Translations under genes and position numbers: made by a program
Shown here: piece by piece, positions 7,367 to 12,111 of the stretch
Layout: the number at the start of each line of letters is the position of its first letter
Numbering within the stretch: position 1 is the stretch's first letter
Notes under the pieces: generated by a model
Told to the model about the DNA's origin: nothing
The model's input: only the letters and a program-made list of their open reading frames with translations
The model's database searches: none
Assembly: GCA_002426555.1 (NCBI GenBank)
Contig: DIQU01000041.1
Location: 1-12,111 of the forward strand
Length of the DNA stretch: 12,111 bases
Reading direction: 5' to 3'
Source of the DNA: Firmicutes bacterium UBA5454
GTDB lineage: Bacteria > Bacillota > Clostridia > Caldicoprobacterales > DTU083

Positions 7367-8389
7367 TTGCAGGATCAGGAAGATCGCATTATTGCATCTC
7401 ACAGGATGATGGAAGATCAAGATATCGATATGAGTCTGAGACCCAGGCGAATGGTGGAATACATTGGTCAGGAAAAGATCAAGGATAAGATGTCGATTTA
7501 TATTAAAGCAACCCAGCAAAGAGGAGAGGCTTTGGATCATGTGCTTCTGTATGGTCCGCCGGGGCTGGGAAAAACTACTCTGGCCAATATCATTGCCAAT
7601 GAATTGGGTGTCAGTATTCGAGTTACTTCCGGTCCGGCTATTGAAAAAGCAGGAGATCTTGCAGCTATTTTGACAAATCTGGGAGATATGGATGTTCTCT
7701 TTATCGATGAAATTCATCGTTTGAACCACAGTGTAGAGGAAATTCTATATCCAGCCATGGAAGATTATGCTCTTGATATCATTATAGGCAAGGGACCCAG
7801 TGCCAGGTCTATCCGATTGGATTTACCAAGGTTTACTTTAATTGGAGCTACGACTCGAGCGGGAATGCTGACTTCTCCTCTTAGAGACCGCTTTGGAGTA
7901 ATCAGCCGTCTGGAATTGTATTCACCTGATGAATTAAAGCAAATTGTTGTCCGTTCCGCAGGGATTCTCGGCATAGAGATAGTTGATCAAGGGGCTTATG
8001 AAATAGCAAGACGCTCCAGAGGTACTCCCAGAGTTACCAATAGGCTGTTAAGACGTGTCAGGGATTACGCTCAAATTCGGGCAGATGGCATCATCACTTT
8101 GGAAGTGGCGCGAGAAGCGCTTAGCATGCTGGAAGTAGATGATGTTGGGCTGGATGATGTAGATAGAAGGCTCCTGGAGGCTATTGCAATTAAGTTTGAT
8201 GGAGGACCGGTTGGATTGGATACCTTAGCTGCTTCTACCGGCGAGGAAAGCGGTACAATAGAGGATGTCTGTGAACCCTATCTTCTGCAGCTGGGTTTTA
8301 TAGCCCGTACACCTAGAGGAAGAATCATGACTTCTTTGGGATATAAGCACATGAAGCTGCCTGTGAACGAGCAGGGAAGCATGTTATAG
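7367..8389 (+). CDS. ruvB: Holliday junction branch migration DNA helicase RuvB
   Basis: RuvB is the AAA+ hexameric motor that drives branch migration together with RuvA. ATPase motifs appear in order: Walker A GPPGLGKT (residues 63-70), Walker B LFIDEIH (111-117), sensor 1 GATTR (160-164), the arginine-finger region SPLRDRF (170-176) and sensor 2 RGTPRVTNRLLRR (218-230). A winged-helix C-terminal domain includes GGPVGLDTLAA and CEPYLLQLGFIARTPRGR. The length (340 aa) is normal. The start is TTG at 7367, 8 nt after AGGAGG (7353-7358), which itself overlaps the ruvA stop. An N-terminal SLRPRRMVEYIGQE (residues 23-36) matches the family entry into the ATPase domain. Confidence 0.98.
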   Translation: MQDQEDRIIASHRMMEDQDIDMSLRPRRMVEYIGQEKIKDKMSIYIKATQQRGEALDHVLLYGPPGLGKTTLANIIANELGVSIRVTSGPAIEKAGDLAAILTNLGDMDVLFIDEIHRLNHSVEEILYPAMEDYALDIIIGKGPSARSIRLDLPRFTLIGATTRAGMLTSPLRDRFGVISRLELYSPDELKQIVVRSAGILGIEIVDQGAYEIARRSRGTPRVTNRLLRRVRDYAQIRADGIITLEVAREALSMLEVDDVGLDDVDRRLLEAIAIKFDGGPVGLDTLAASTGEESGTIEDVCEPYLLQLGFIARTPRGRIMTSLGYKHMKLPVNEQGSML

Positions 8390-8391
8390 AA

Positions 8392-9438
8392 ATGGAGAGG
8401 CTAGCAACGAATCTGAAGGTTTCCGACTTTGACTATGAGCTGCCGAAAGAGTTGATTGCTCAAACACCCCTGGAAAAGCGGGATGAATCCCGAATGCTGG
8501 TGTATCATAAAGTAACAAAAAAGATAGAACATAGAAAGTTTCATGATATTTTGGATTATCTGCTTCCAGGGGATTGCATGGTAATCAATGATACCAAAGT
8601 GTTGCCTGCAAGACTGCTGGGTAATAGAGAAGATACAGGGGGAAAGATGGAGTTTGTCCTTCTAAAGCGAGAACCTGGTGATAGATGGCGGGTATTGGTA
8701 AAACCGGGGAAGAGAGCTCAAGTTGGTTCTCGGTTTGTTTTTGGAGACGGCTTGTTAAGAGTAGAGATTTTAAAGATTACAGAAGAGGGGGGACGTATAG
8801 TCCGCTTTTTCTATGATGGGGTATTTGAGGAAATTTTGGACAAAGCAGGCATCGTGCCTTTGCCCCCTTATATACATGAAGAACTTAAGGATAAGAATCG
8901 TTATCAGACAATTTATGCACAATACAAAGGCTCGGCAGCTGCTCCTACGGCAGGTCTGCATTTTACATCTGAGCTATTGGAACAGGTGGAATCCAAGGGC
9001 ATATCCATTGCAAAGGTGACTCTTCATATCGGCTTGGGCACCTTTCGACCGGTAAAAGTGGAAAATATCATAGACCATACCATGCATAAGGAAGTATACG
9101 AAGTATCGCACAAAGCTGCTGATCTGATTAATGAGGCCAGGATAGCTGGCAATCGAATTATTTCCGTGGGCACCACTTCATTACGGACCCTTGAATCTAT
9201 AGCAGACGAAGACGGATTTGTACATCCAGGTAAAGGAGAAACTGATATCTTTATTTATCCCGGGTATCGATTTAAAATTGTTGATTGCCTTATAACCAAT
9301 TTTCATCTTCCCAAATCTACATTGTTGATGCTGGTAAGTGCATTGACAAGCAGGGAAGAAATGCTTAAAGTATACAACGAAGCCATCGCAATGAAATATC
9401 GGTTTTTCAGCTTCGGTGATGCAATGTTTATTACGTGA
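8392..9438 (+). CDS. queA: S-adenosylmethionine:tRNA ribosyltransferase-isomerase
   Basis: QueA transfers and isomerises the ribosyl part of SAM onto 7-aminomethyl-7-deazaguanine at tRNA position 34, giving epoxyqueuosine. Diagnostic blocks are SDFDYELPKELIAQTP (residues 11-26), INDTKVLPARLLG (65-77), YKGSAAAPTAGLHFT (178-192), HIGLGTFRPV (202-211), TTSLRTLES (241-249) and DCLITNFHLPKSTLLMLVSA (288-307). It begins only 2 nt after the ruvB stop. ATG 8392 has only a distant AGGGA. The usual family N-terminus, M-K-V-S-D-F-D, aligns with a CTG codon at 8413 that has GGAGAGG (8394-8400) 12 nt upstream, so translation may begin there, seven codons later. The stop codon lies inside the first unit of a 7-bp repeat array. 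Confidence 0.96.
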   Translation: MERLATNLKVSDFDYELPKELIAQTPLEKRDESRMLVYHKVTKKIEHRKFHDILDYLLPGDCMVINDTKVLPARLLGNREDTGGKMEFVLLKREPGDRWRVLVKPGKRAQVGSRFVFGDGLLRVEILKITEEGGRIVRFFYDGVFEEILDKAGIVPLPPYIHEELKDKNRYQTIYAQYKGSAAAPTAGLHFTSELLEQVESKGISIAKVTLHIGLGTFRPVKVENIIDHTMHKEVYEVSHKAADLINEARIAGNRIISVGTTSLRTLESIADEDGFVHPGKGETDIFIYPGYRFKIVDCLITNFHLPKSTLLMLVSALTSREEMLKVYNEAIAMKYRFFSFGDAMFIT

Positions 9439-9483
9439 TACAGGATGCGGGATGCGGGATAAGTGATACGGGATGTGGGATGC
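9435..9483 (+). repeat. 7-bp tandem repeat array A (consensus GGGATRC)
   Basis: Seven consecutive 7-bp units run GTGATAC, AGGATGC, GGGATGC, GGGATAA, GTGATAC, GGGATGT, GGGATGC. The first unit starts inside the last sense codon of queA and supplies its TGA stop. The array is in the same orientation as array B and in inverted orientation to array C. Confidence 0.85.
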
Positions 9484-9578
9484 GAGTAGAGTAGGCTACA
9501 GGCGATAGGTACCTTGACGCTGGACCCTGGGGATTGTTGCGTAAACATCAGAGGCGGGGGACGGTTCCCAAAAATTCC
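9484..9578. repeat. Core of the queA-tgt intergenic element with REP-like GGGGGACGGTTCCC motif
   Basis: This non-coding stretch between repeat arrays A and B contains GGGGGACGGTTCCC at 9556-9569, which can form a short GGG/CCC hairpin and resembles the GGGGACGGTTC-type dispersed motifs I recall from many Firmicutes genomes, often discussed with REP-associated tyrosine transposases. No transposase gene is present in the window. Assignment as a dispersed repeat is inference, since only one copy is visible here. Confidence 0.45.
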
Positions 9579-9606
9579 GTGATACGAGATACGAGATGTG
9601 AGAAGT
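9579..9606 (+). repeat. 7-bp tandem repeat array B
   Basis: Four units run GTGATAC, GAGATAC, GAGATGT, GAGAAGT, the last one degenerate. They have the same period and orientation as array A and are about 15 of 22 positions complementary to array C, so B and C act as the outer arms of the palindrome centred near 9653. Confidence 0.75.
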
Positions 9607-9615
9607 ACGGAAGAT

Positions 9616-9691
9616 GATACTAGATATTAGTTAATAGTAGACGAAAGCAAGAATTTGGTGCGAATACTACCATTAACCAGTATCTATTATC
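9616..9691. repeat. 25-bp imperfect inverted repeat (large hairpin)
   Basis: The arm at 9616-9640 and the arm at 9667-9691 are complementary at 21 of 25 positions, separated by a 26-nt spacer (9641-9666). Arrays B and C extend the symmetry outward. No coding sequence or clear promoter was seen inside. Confidence 0.8.
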
Positions 9692-9703
9692 AAGCTCCGA
9701 AGC

Positions 9704-9745
9704 ATAACCCGCAACTCGTAACCCGCAACTCGTAACCCGTAACTA
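9704..9745 (-). repeat. 7-bp tandem repeat array C, inverted relative to A and B
   Basis: Six 7-bp units run ATAACCC, GCAACTC, GTAACCC, GCAACTC, GTAACCC, GTAACTA. The 14-mer GCAACTCGTAACCC is repeated perfectly in tandem (9711-9724 and 9725-9738). Read on the minus strand the units are GGGTTAC/GAGTTGC, differing from GGGATAC of array A mainly by T instead of A at the fourth base. The array ends 28 nt before the tgt ribosome binding site. Confidence 0.85.
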
Positions 9746-9772
9746 CCAATATCCATGATCACACAACACAAT

Positions 9773-9777
9773 GGAGG
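9773..9777 (+). promoter_or_regulatory. Ribosome binding site that fixes the tgt start
   Basis: GGAGG lies 4 nt before ATG 9782. The in-frame ATG 9755 would place this site inside the coding region and has no site of its own. Tgt proteins usually begin only a few residues before the ELIK-like strand, which also favours 9782. Confidence 0.7.
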
Positions 9778-9781
9778 AAAT

Positions 9782-10891
9782 ATGTTCGAGTTTGAATTAA
9801 TTAAGGAAGATCCAGGATCCAAAGCTCGACTGGGAAGATTTCATACACCGCATGGCAGCTTTGACACCCCAATATTCATGCCGGTTGGAACTCAAGCTAC
9901 AGTCAAAGCTGTTACACCCAGGGATCTGGAAGAAATGCAGGCAAAGATTATTTTGGCAAATACCTATCACCTTTATATCAGACCAGGACATGAACTGGTA
10001 AAGGAAGCTGGCGGACTGCATAAATTTATGAATTGGAACCACCCTATCCTTACCGACAGTGGCGGGTTTCAGATATTCAGCCTGGCAGATCTTCGTAATA
10101 TTAAAGAAGAGGGCGTAAGCTTTCAATCACATCTTGATGGATCCCGTCATTTTATATCTCCTGAAAAGGCAATTGAAATTGAAAATGACCTGGGCGCGGA
10201 TATTATCATGGCATTTGATGAGTGTACTCCTTATCCGGCAGGCTATGACTATGTCAAACAGTCAGCAGAAAGGACGACCCGATGGCTCGAACGCTGCATG
10301 CAAACACATAAGAGGGAGGATCAGGCTTTGTTTGGTATCATTCAAGGCGGTATGTATGCAGATCTTCGAAAATTGAGTGCAGAAGCTGTCATTGCAAATG
10401 ATCTTCCTGGTTATGCTTTAGGAGGTCTCAGCGTAGGAGAACCAAAACCCTTAATGTATGAAATGCTGGACTGTACTATACCACTTATGCCCTCAAACAA
10501 GCCTCGATATCTGATGGGAGTAGGCTCTCCCGACTGCTTGATTGAAGGTGCTTTGCGAGGTATTGATATGTTTGACTGTGTTCTGCCTACACGGATTGCC
10601 AGAAATGGCACTGTATTTACCAGTCAGGGCAGGGTGGTTGTTAGGAATGCTGCTTATGAACGGGACTTCTCTCCATTGGATCCAGAATGTGACTGCTATG
10701 CTTGTCAGAACTTTACCAGAGCTTATATTCGTCATCTGGTTAAAGCCAATGAAATTTTAGCTTCTATCCTGACATCTATTCATAATCTCAGATTCTTGAT
10801 GCATCTAATGGAGATGGTGCGCGAAGCTATTATTGAAGAGCGCTTAAGTGACTTTAAGAACAAGTTTTTTCAAAAGTTTGGTTATGAATGA
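9782..10891 (+). CDS. tgt: Queuine/preQ1 tRNA-guanine transglycosylase
   Basis: Tgt exchanges guanine 34 in GUN-anticodon tRNAs (Asp, Asn, His, Tyr) for preQ1, the substrate that QueA then modifies. It has a TIM-barrel fold with RLGRFHTPHGSFDTP (residues 16-30), PVGTQATVKAVTP (34-46), LTDSGGFQIFS (90-100, catalytic Asp92), FGIIQGG (184-190), YALGGLSVGE (211-220) and GIDMFDCVLPTR (260-271, nucleophile Asp265). The zinc site is intact: Cys303, Cys305, Cys308 and His334. The length with the chosen start is 369 aa, normal for bacterial Tgt. It is separated from queA by the repeat element, an arrangement that may weaken cotranscription with the ruv-queA unit; no convincing promoter was found in the gap. 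Confidence 0.97.
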   Translation: MFEFELIKEDPGSKARLGRFHTPHGSFDTPIFMPVGTQATVKAVTPRDLEEMQAKIILANTYHLYIRPGHELVKEAGGLHKFMNWNHPILTDSGGFQIFSLADLRNIKEEGVSFQSHLDGSRHFISPEKAIEIENDLGADIIMAFDECTPYPAGYDYVKQSAERTTRWLERCMQTHKREDQALFGIIQGGMYADLRKLSAEAVIANDLPGYALGGLSVGEPKPLMYEMLDCTIPLMPSNKPRYLMGVGSPDCLIEGALRGIDMFDCVLPTRIARNGTVFTSQGRVVVRNAAYERDFSPLDPECDCYACQNFTRAYIRHLVKANEILASILTSIHNLRFLMHLMEMVREAIIEERLSDFKNKFFQKFGYE

Positions 10892-10911
10892 AAATTTCTT
10901 GAATATAGACC

Positions 10912-10940
10912 TTGAATAAATTAGACAAAGCGTTTAATAT
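10912..10940 (+). promoter_or_regulatory. Weak promoter candidate for yajC
   Basis: TTGAAT (10912-10917) and TAATAT (10935-10940) are spaced by 17 bp, each matching 4 of 6 consensus bases. Readthrough from tgt is also possible because no terminator separates the two genes. Confidence 0.3.
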
Positions 10941-10977
10941 AGGAATGTACATAATATTTGGAAAGAGAGGGAAATGA

Positions 10978-11301
10978 ATGTTATTTTTAGCACAAACGAC
11001 AACGCCCGCAGGGGAACCAGGCGGTATAACAGCGATTCTGGCAAGCTTAGCTCCATTTATACTGATGATCGCTGTAATGTATTTCTTGTTAATTCGTCCA
11101 CAAAGAAAAAAAGATAAGGAAAACAAGCAAATGTTGGCCTCGCTGGTAGTTGGTGACAATATTACCACTATAGGCGGAATTTGCGGCAAAATAGTAGCAG
11201 TCAGAGATGATATTCTCACTATCGAAGTTGGAGCTGACAAGGTAAAACTGGTTTTTGAGCGTTGGGCTATTCGTGACGTAGACAGACCTATATCTGACTA
11301 A
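10978..11301 (+). CDS. yajC: Preprotein translocase accessory subunit YajC
   Basis: YajC is a small single-pass membrane protein that associates with SecDF at the Sec translocon. The 107-aa product has a short N-terminus (MLFLAQTTTPAGEPGG), one transmembrane helix at about residues 17-39, and the conserved FLLIRPQRKKDKE (36-48) at its cytoplasmic face. It continues with MLASLVVGDNITTIGGICGK (52-71) and a beta-rich tail ending in WAIRDVD. The ATG at 10978 follows AGAGAGGGA; an ATG four bases earlier is out of frame. B. subtilis yrbF occupies the same place after tgt. In many bacteria secD follows directly; here an intrinsic terminator and other genes come next. Confidence 0.95.
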   Translation: MLFLAQTTTPAGEPGGITAILASLAPFILMIAVMYFLLIRPQRKKDKENKQMLASLVVGDNITTIGGICGKIVAVRDDILTIEVGADKVKLVFERWAIRDVDRPISD

Positions 11302-11308
11302 ATAGAAG

Positions 11309-11341
11309 AAGCCGTTTTTCCGTTGGGAACCGGCTTTTTTT
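11309..11341 (+). terminator. Intrinsic terminator after yajC
   Basis: AAGCCG (11309-11314) pairs with CGGCTT (11331-11336), continued inward by T-A, G-U and C-G pairs after one mismatch, and the stem runs into a 7-T tract (11335-11341). It begins 8 nt past the yajC stop. Confidence 0.85.
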
Positions 11342-11445
11342 GATCAGCCTTTTTTTAATTTACCGTATCCCCCTGTGCTTTGTCATAACATCTTTATTTT
11401 TTGCATATGTTTGAATTAAGATGCATAGAGGGAGTTGGGGAGAGG

Positions 11446-11856
11446 ATGAAAAAAGGTCGGAAGGTGACTGCGAAGCAGGAAGAGAACTCCTTGTTGCAGG
11501 GTATGATATTAGTAGCTAAAGGGTCAATTTTTGCAGTAATTATTACTTTGATATTTATCATCCTGTTTGCATTTGTGATGCAGCTGTCCAGCTTGTCGGA
11601 AACAATAATAAGGCCTATTGTGCAGGTAGTAAGAATTTTAAGCATAGCAATTGGAGGAGCCTATGCGGCCAGGAAGACTACAAACAAAGGATGGCTGAAG
11701 GGAGCAATAACTGGAATAGGCTATGTGATACTGGTTTCCTTAATAGGTGTTATCTCAGGAGGTAAATTTGCACTAGATCGTATACTTTTATCCGATTCGC
11801 TTATGGCATTGGTAGTAGGAGCAGCAGGTGGTGCTATTGGAATTAACATTCGTTGA
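11446..11856 (+). CDS. TIGR04086/YrzE-family four-helix membrane protein
   Basis: This is a 136-aa integral membrane protein of unknown function. After a basic cytoplasmic N-terminus (MKKGRKVTAKQ) there are four hydrophobic segments at about residues 26-46, 54-74, 83-103 and 114-133. Small-residue-rich stretches GGAYAARKTTNKGWLKGAITG (split here as GGAYAARK, 70-77, and GWLKGAITG, 82-90) and VVGAAGGAIGINIR at the C-terminus match the pattern of the TIGR04086 family, which includes B. subtilis YrzE. That protein also lies right after yajC (yrbF), supporting the assignment. ATG 11446 is chosen because the upstream in-frame ATG at 11407 adds a Cys-containing, non-hydrophobic leader unlike the family; purine-rich GAGGGAG and GGGGAG precede it. 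No enzymatic motif is visible. Confidence 0.78.
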   Translation: MKKGRKVTAKQEENSLLQGMILVAKGSIFAVIITLIFIILFAFVMQLSSLSETIIRPIVQVVRILSIAIGGAYAARKTTNKGWLKGAITGIGYVILVSLIGVISGGKFALDRILLSDSLMALVVGAAGGAIGINIR

Positions 11857-11912
11857 AGAGTTGAAGTTTAATCTTAAGTGAATCTCACCTCACAGAAAAC
11901 TAAACGTCCCTC

Positions 11913-11941
11913 TTTTCACCTAATAGATTCTATGATATACT
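11913..11941 (+). promoter_or_regulatory. Sigma-A-like promoter for scfA
   Basis: TTTTCA (11913-11918, 4 of 6 matches) and TATACT (11936-11941, 5 of 6) are spaced by 17 bp, predicting a start near 11948 and a leader of about 47 nt. The peptide gene therefore appears to be independently transcribed from the upstream membrane-protein gene. Confidence 0.5.
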
Positions 11942-11952
11942 ATGTATACATA
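11941..11952. promoter_or_regulatory. 12-bp perfect palindrome at the predicted scfA transcription start
   Basis: TATGTATACATA is its own reverse complement and touches the last base of the -10 box, covering the presumed +1. It could be an operator, but an A/T-rich palindrome of this length can also occur by chance. Confidence 0.3.
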
Positions 11953-11994
11953 TTGATTTTGAATTCGTTATAGCTTAAGAGAGGGAGAGTTGGA

Positions 11995-12111
11995 ATGAAA
12001 CATATCAAAACCATGCATAAAGGAAATTTAAAGCAAAGTATTGCCAAGGGCGGTTGCGGTGAATGTCAAACATCCTGTCAGTCAGCATGCAAAACATCTT
12101 GCACTGTCGGT
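11995..12111 (+). CDS. scfA: SCIFF six-cysteine ranthipeptide precursor (3'-truncated by window edge)
   Basis: This is the precursor of a ribosomally made, post-translationally modified peptide. SCIFF ('six Cys in forty-five') precursors are recognised by a dedicated radical-SAM/SPASM maturase (ScfB) that forms Cys thioether bridges. The visible 39 residues begin MKHIKTMHKGNLKQSIAKGG, a leader typical of the family. The Cys-rich core follows, with Cys at 21, 24, 28, 32 and 36 in CGECQTSCQSACKTSC, then TVG at the edge. Five of the six cysteines are visible; the sixth is expected within the missing final residues. ATG is preceded by AGGGAG (11982-11987) at 7-nt spacing. The near-exact family pattern makes the call strong despite truncation. 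The maturase gene scfB is expected immediately downstream. The physiological role of SCIFF is unsettled. Confidence 0.93.
   Translation, partial: MKHIKTMHKGNLKQSIAKGGCGECQTSCQSACKTSCTVG

Noticed and set aside
9303..9548. Minus-strand open frame of 81 codons across the end of queA and array A
   Set aside because: Its residues such as SRITYPASRI simply reflect the 7-bp repeat; it overlaps queA and has no start signals. Frames of this kind are common spurious calls over such repeats.
9435..9745. CRISPR array
   Set aside because: The units are 7 bp, directly tandem without spacers, and partly inverted; there are no cas genes nearby.
11380..11411. TTGTCA followed by an A/T-rich stretch as promoter of the YrzE-like gene
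   Set aside because: The -35 match is good (5 of 6), but no credible -10 box lies at 16-18 bp; the best, TATGTT, is at 20 bp.

Overview
The window looks like chromosomal DNA of an endospore-forming (or spore-former-derived) member of the Clostridia. The evidence is a moderately A+T-leaning composition, strong AGGAGG-type ribosome binding sites, frequent GTG/TTG starts, a BofC-domain protein, a lipoprotein substrate-binding protein of the Gram-positive LplA type, and at the right edge the start of a SCIFF ranthipeptide precursor, a peptide family that is near-universal in Clostridia. Every complete gene reads on the + strand. No tRNA, rRNA, CRISPR array or transposase gene was found.

Layout. 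(1) 13-1575: a lipoprotein solute-binding protein closed by a strong intrinsic terminator (1631-1669). (2) 1863-3896: yebC, a small putative amidase (Cys-protease-like fold) and a membrane-anchored BofC-domain protein. (3) 3926-6127: proB-proA, overlapping by 8 nt, with its own good sigma-A-like promoter and a hairpin at its end. (4) 6154-9438: ruvC-ruvA-ruvB-queA, tightly packed, with its own promoter: Holliday-junction processing plus the first of two queuosine tRNA-modification genes. (5) 9435-9745: a composite repeat element between queA and tgt, made of three arrays of 7-bp units, a REP-like GGGGGACGGTTCCC core and a large imperfect palindrome. (6) 9782-11341: tgt and yajC, ending at an intrinsic terminator. 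(7) 11446-11856: a four-helix membrane protein of the TIGR04086/YrzE type. (8) 11995-12111: the 5' part of scfA (SCIFF precursor), cut off by the window edge, with a promoter and a 12-bp palindrome at its presumed transcription start.

How the genes fit together. The order yebC ... bofC ... ruvA-ruvB-queA-tgt-yajC-yrzE matches, from memory, the Bacillus subtilis order yrbC ... bofC-ruvA-ruvB-queA-tgt-yrbF-yrzE. This is therefore an ancient Firmicutes neighbourhood, and the synteny supports the weaker calls (BofC, YrzE). The departures from it are the putative amidase, the proBA unit and ruvC (B. subtilis uses RecU instead), all left of ruvA, and the repeat element that separates queA from tgt. 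ProB and ProA make glutamate-5-semialdehyde for proline synthesis. RuvA, RuvB and RuvC branch-migrate and resolve Holliday junctions. Tgt and QueA carry out the base exchange and the cyclopentenediol-ring precursor transfer of queuosine synthesis. YajC is the Sec-translocon accessory protein. The part most worth following is the right edge: a RiPP precursor whose radical-SAM maturase should lie just outside the window.
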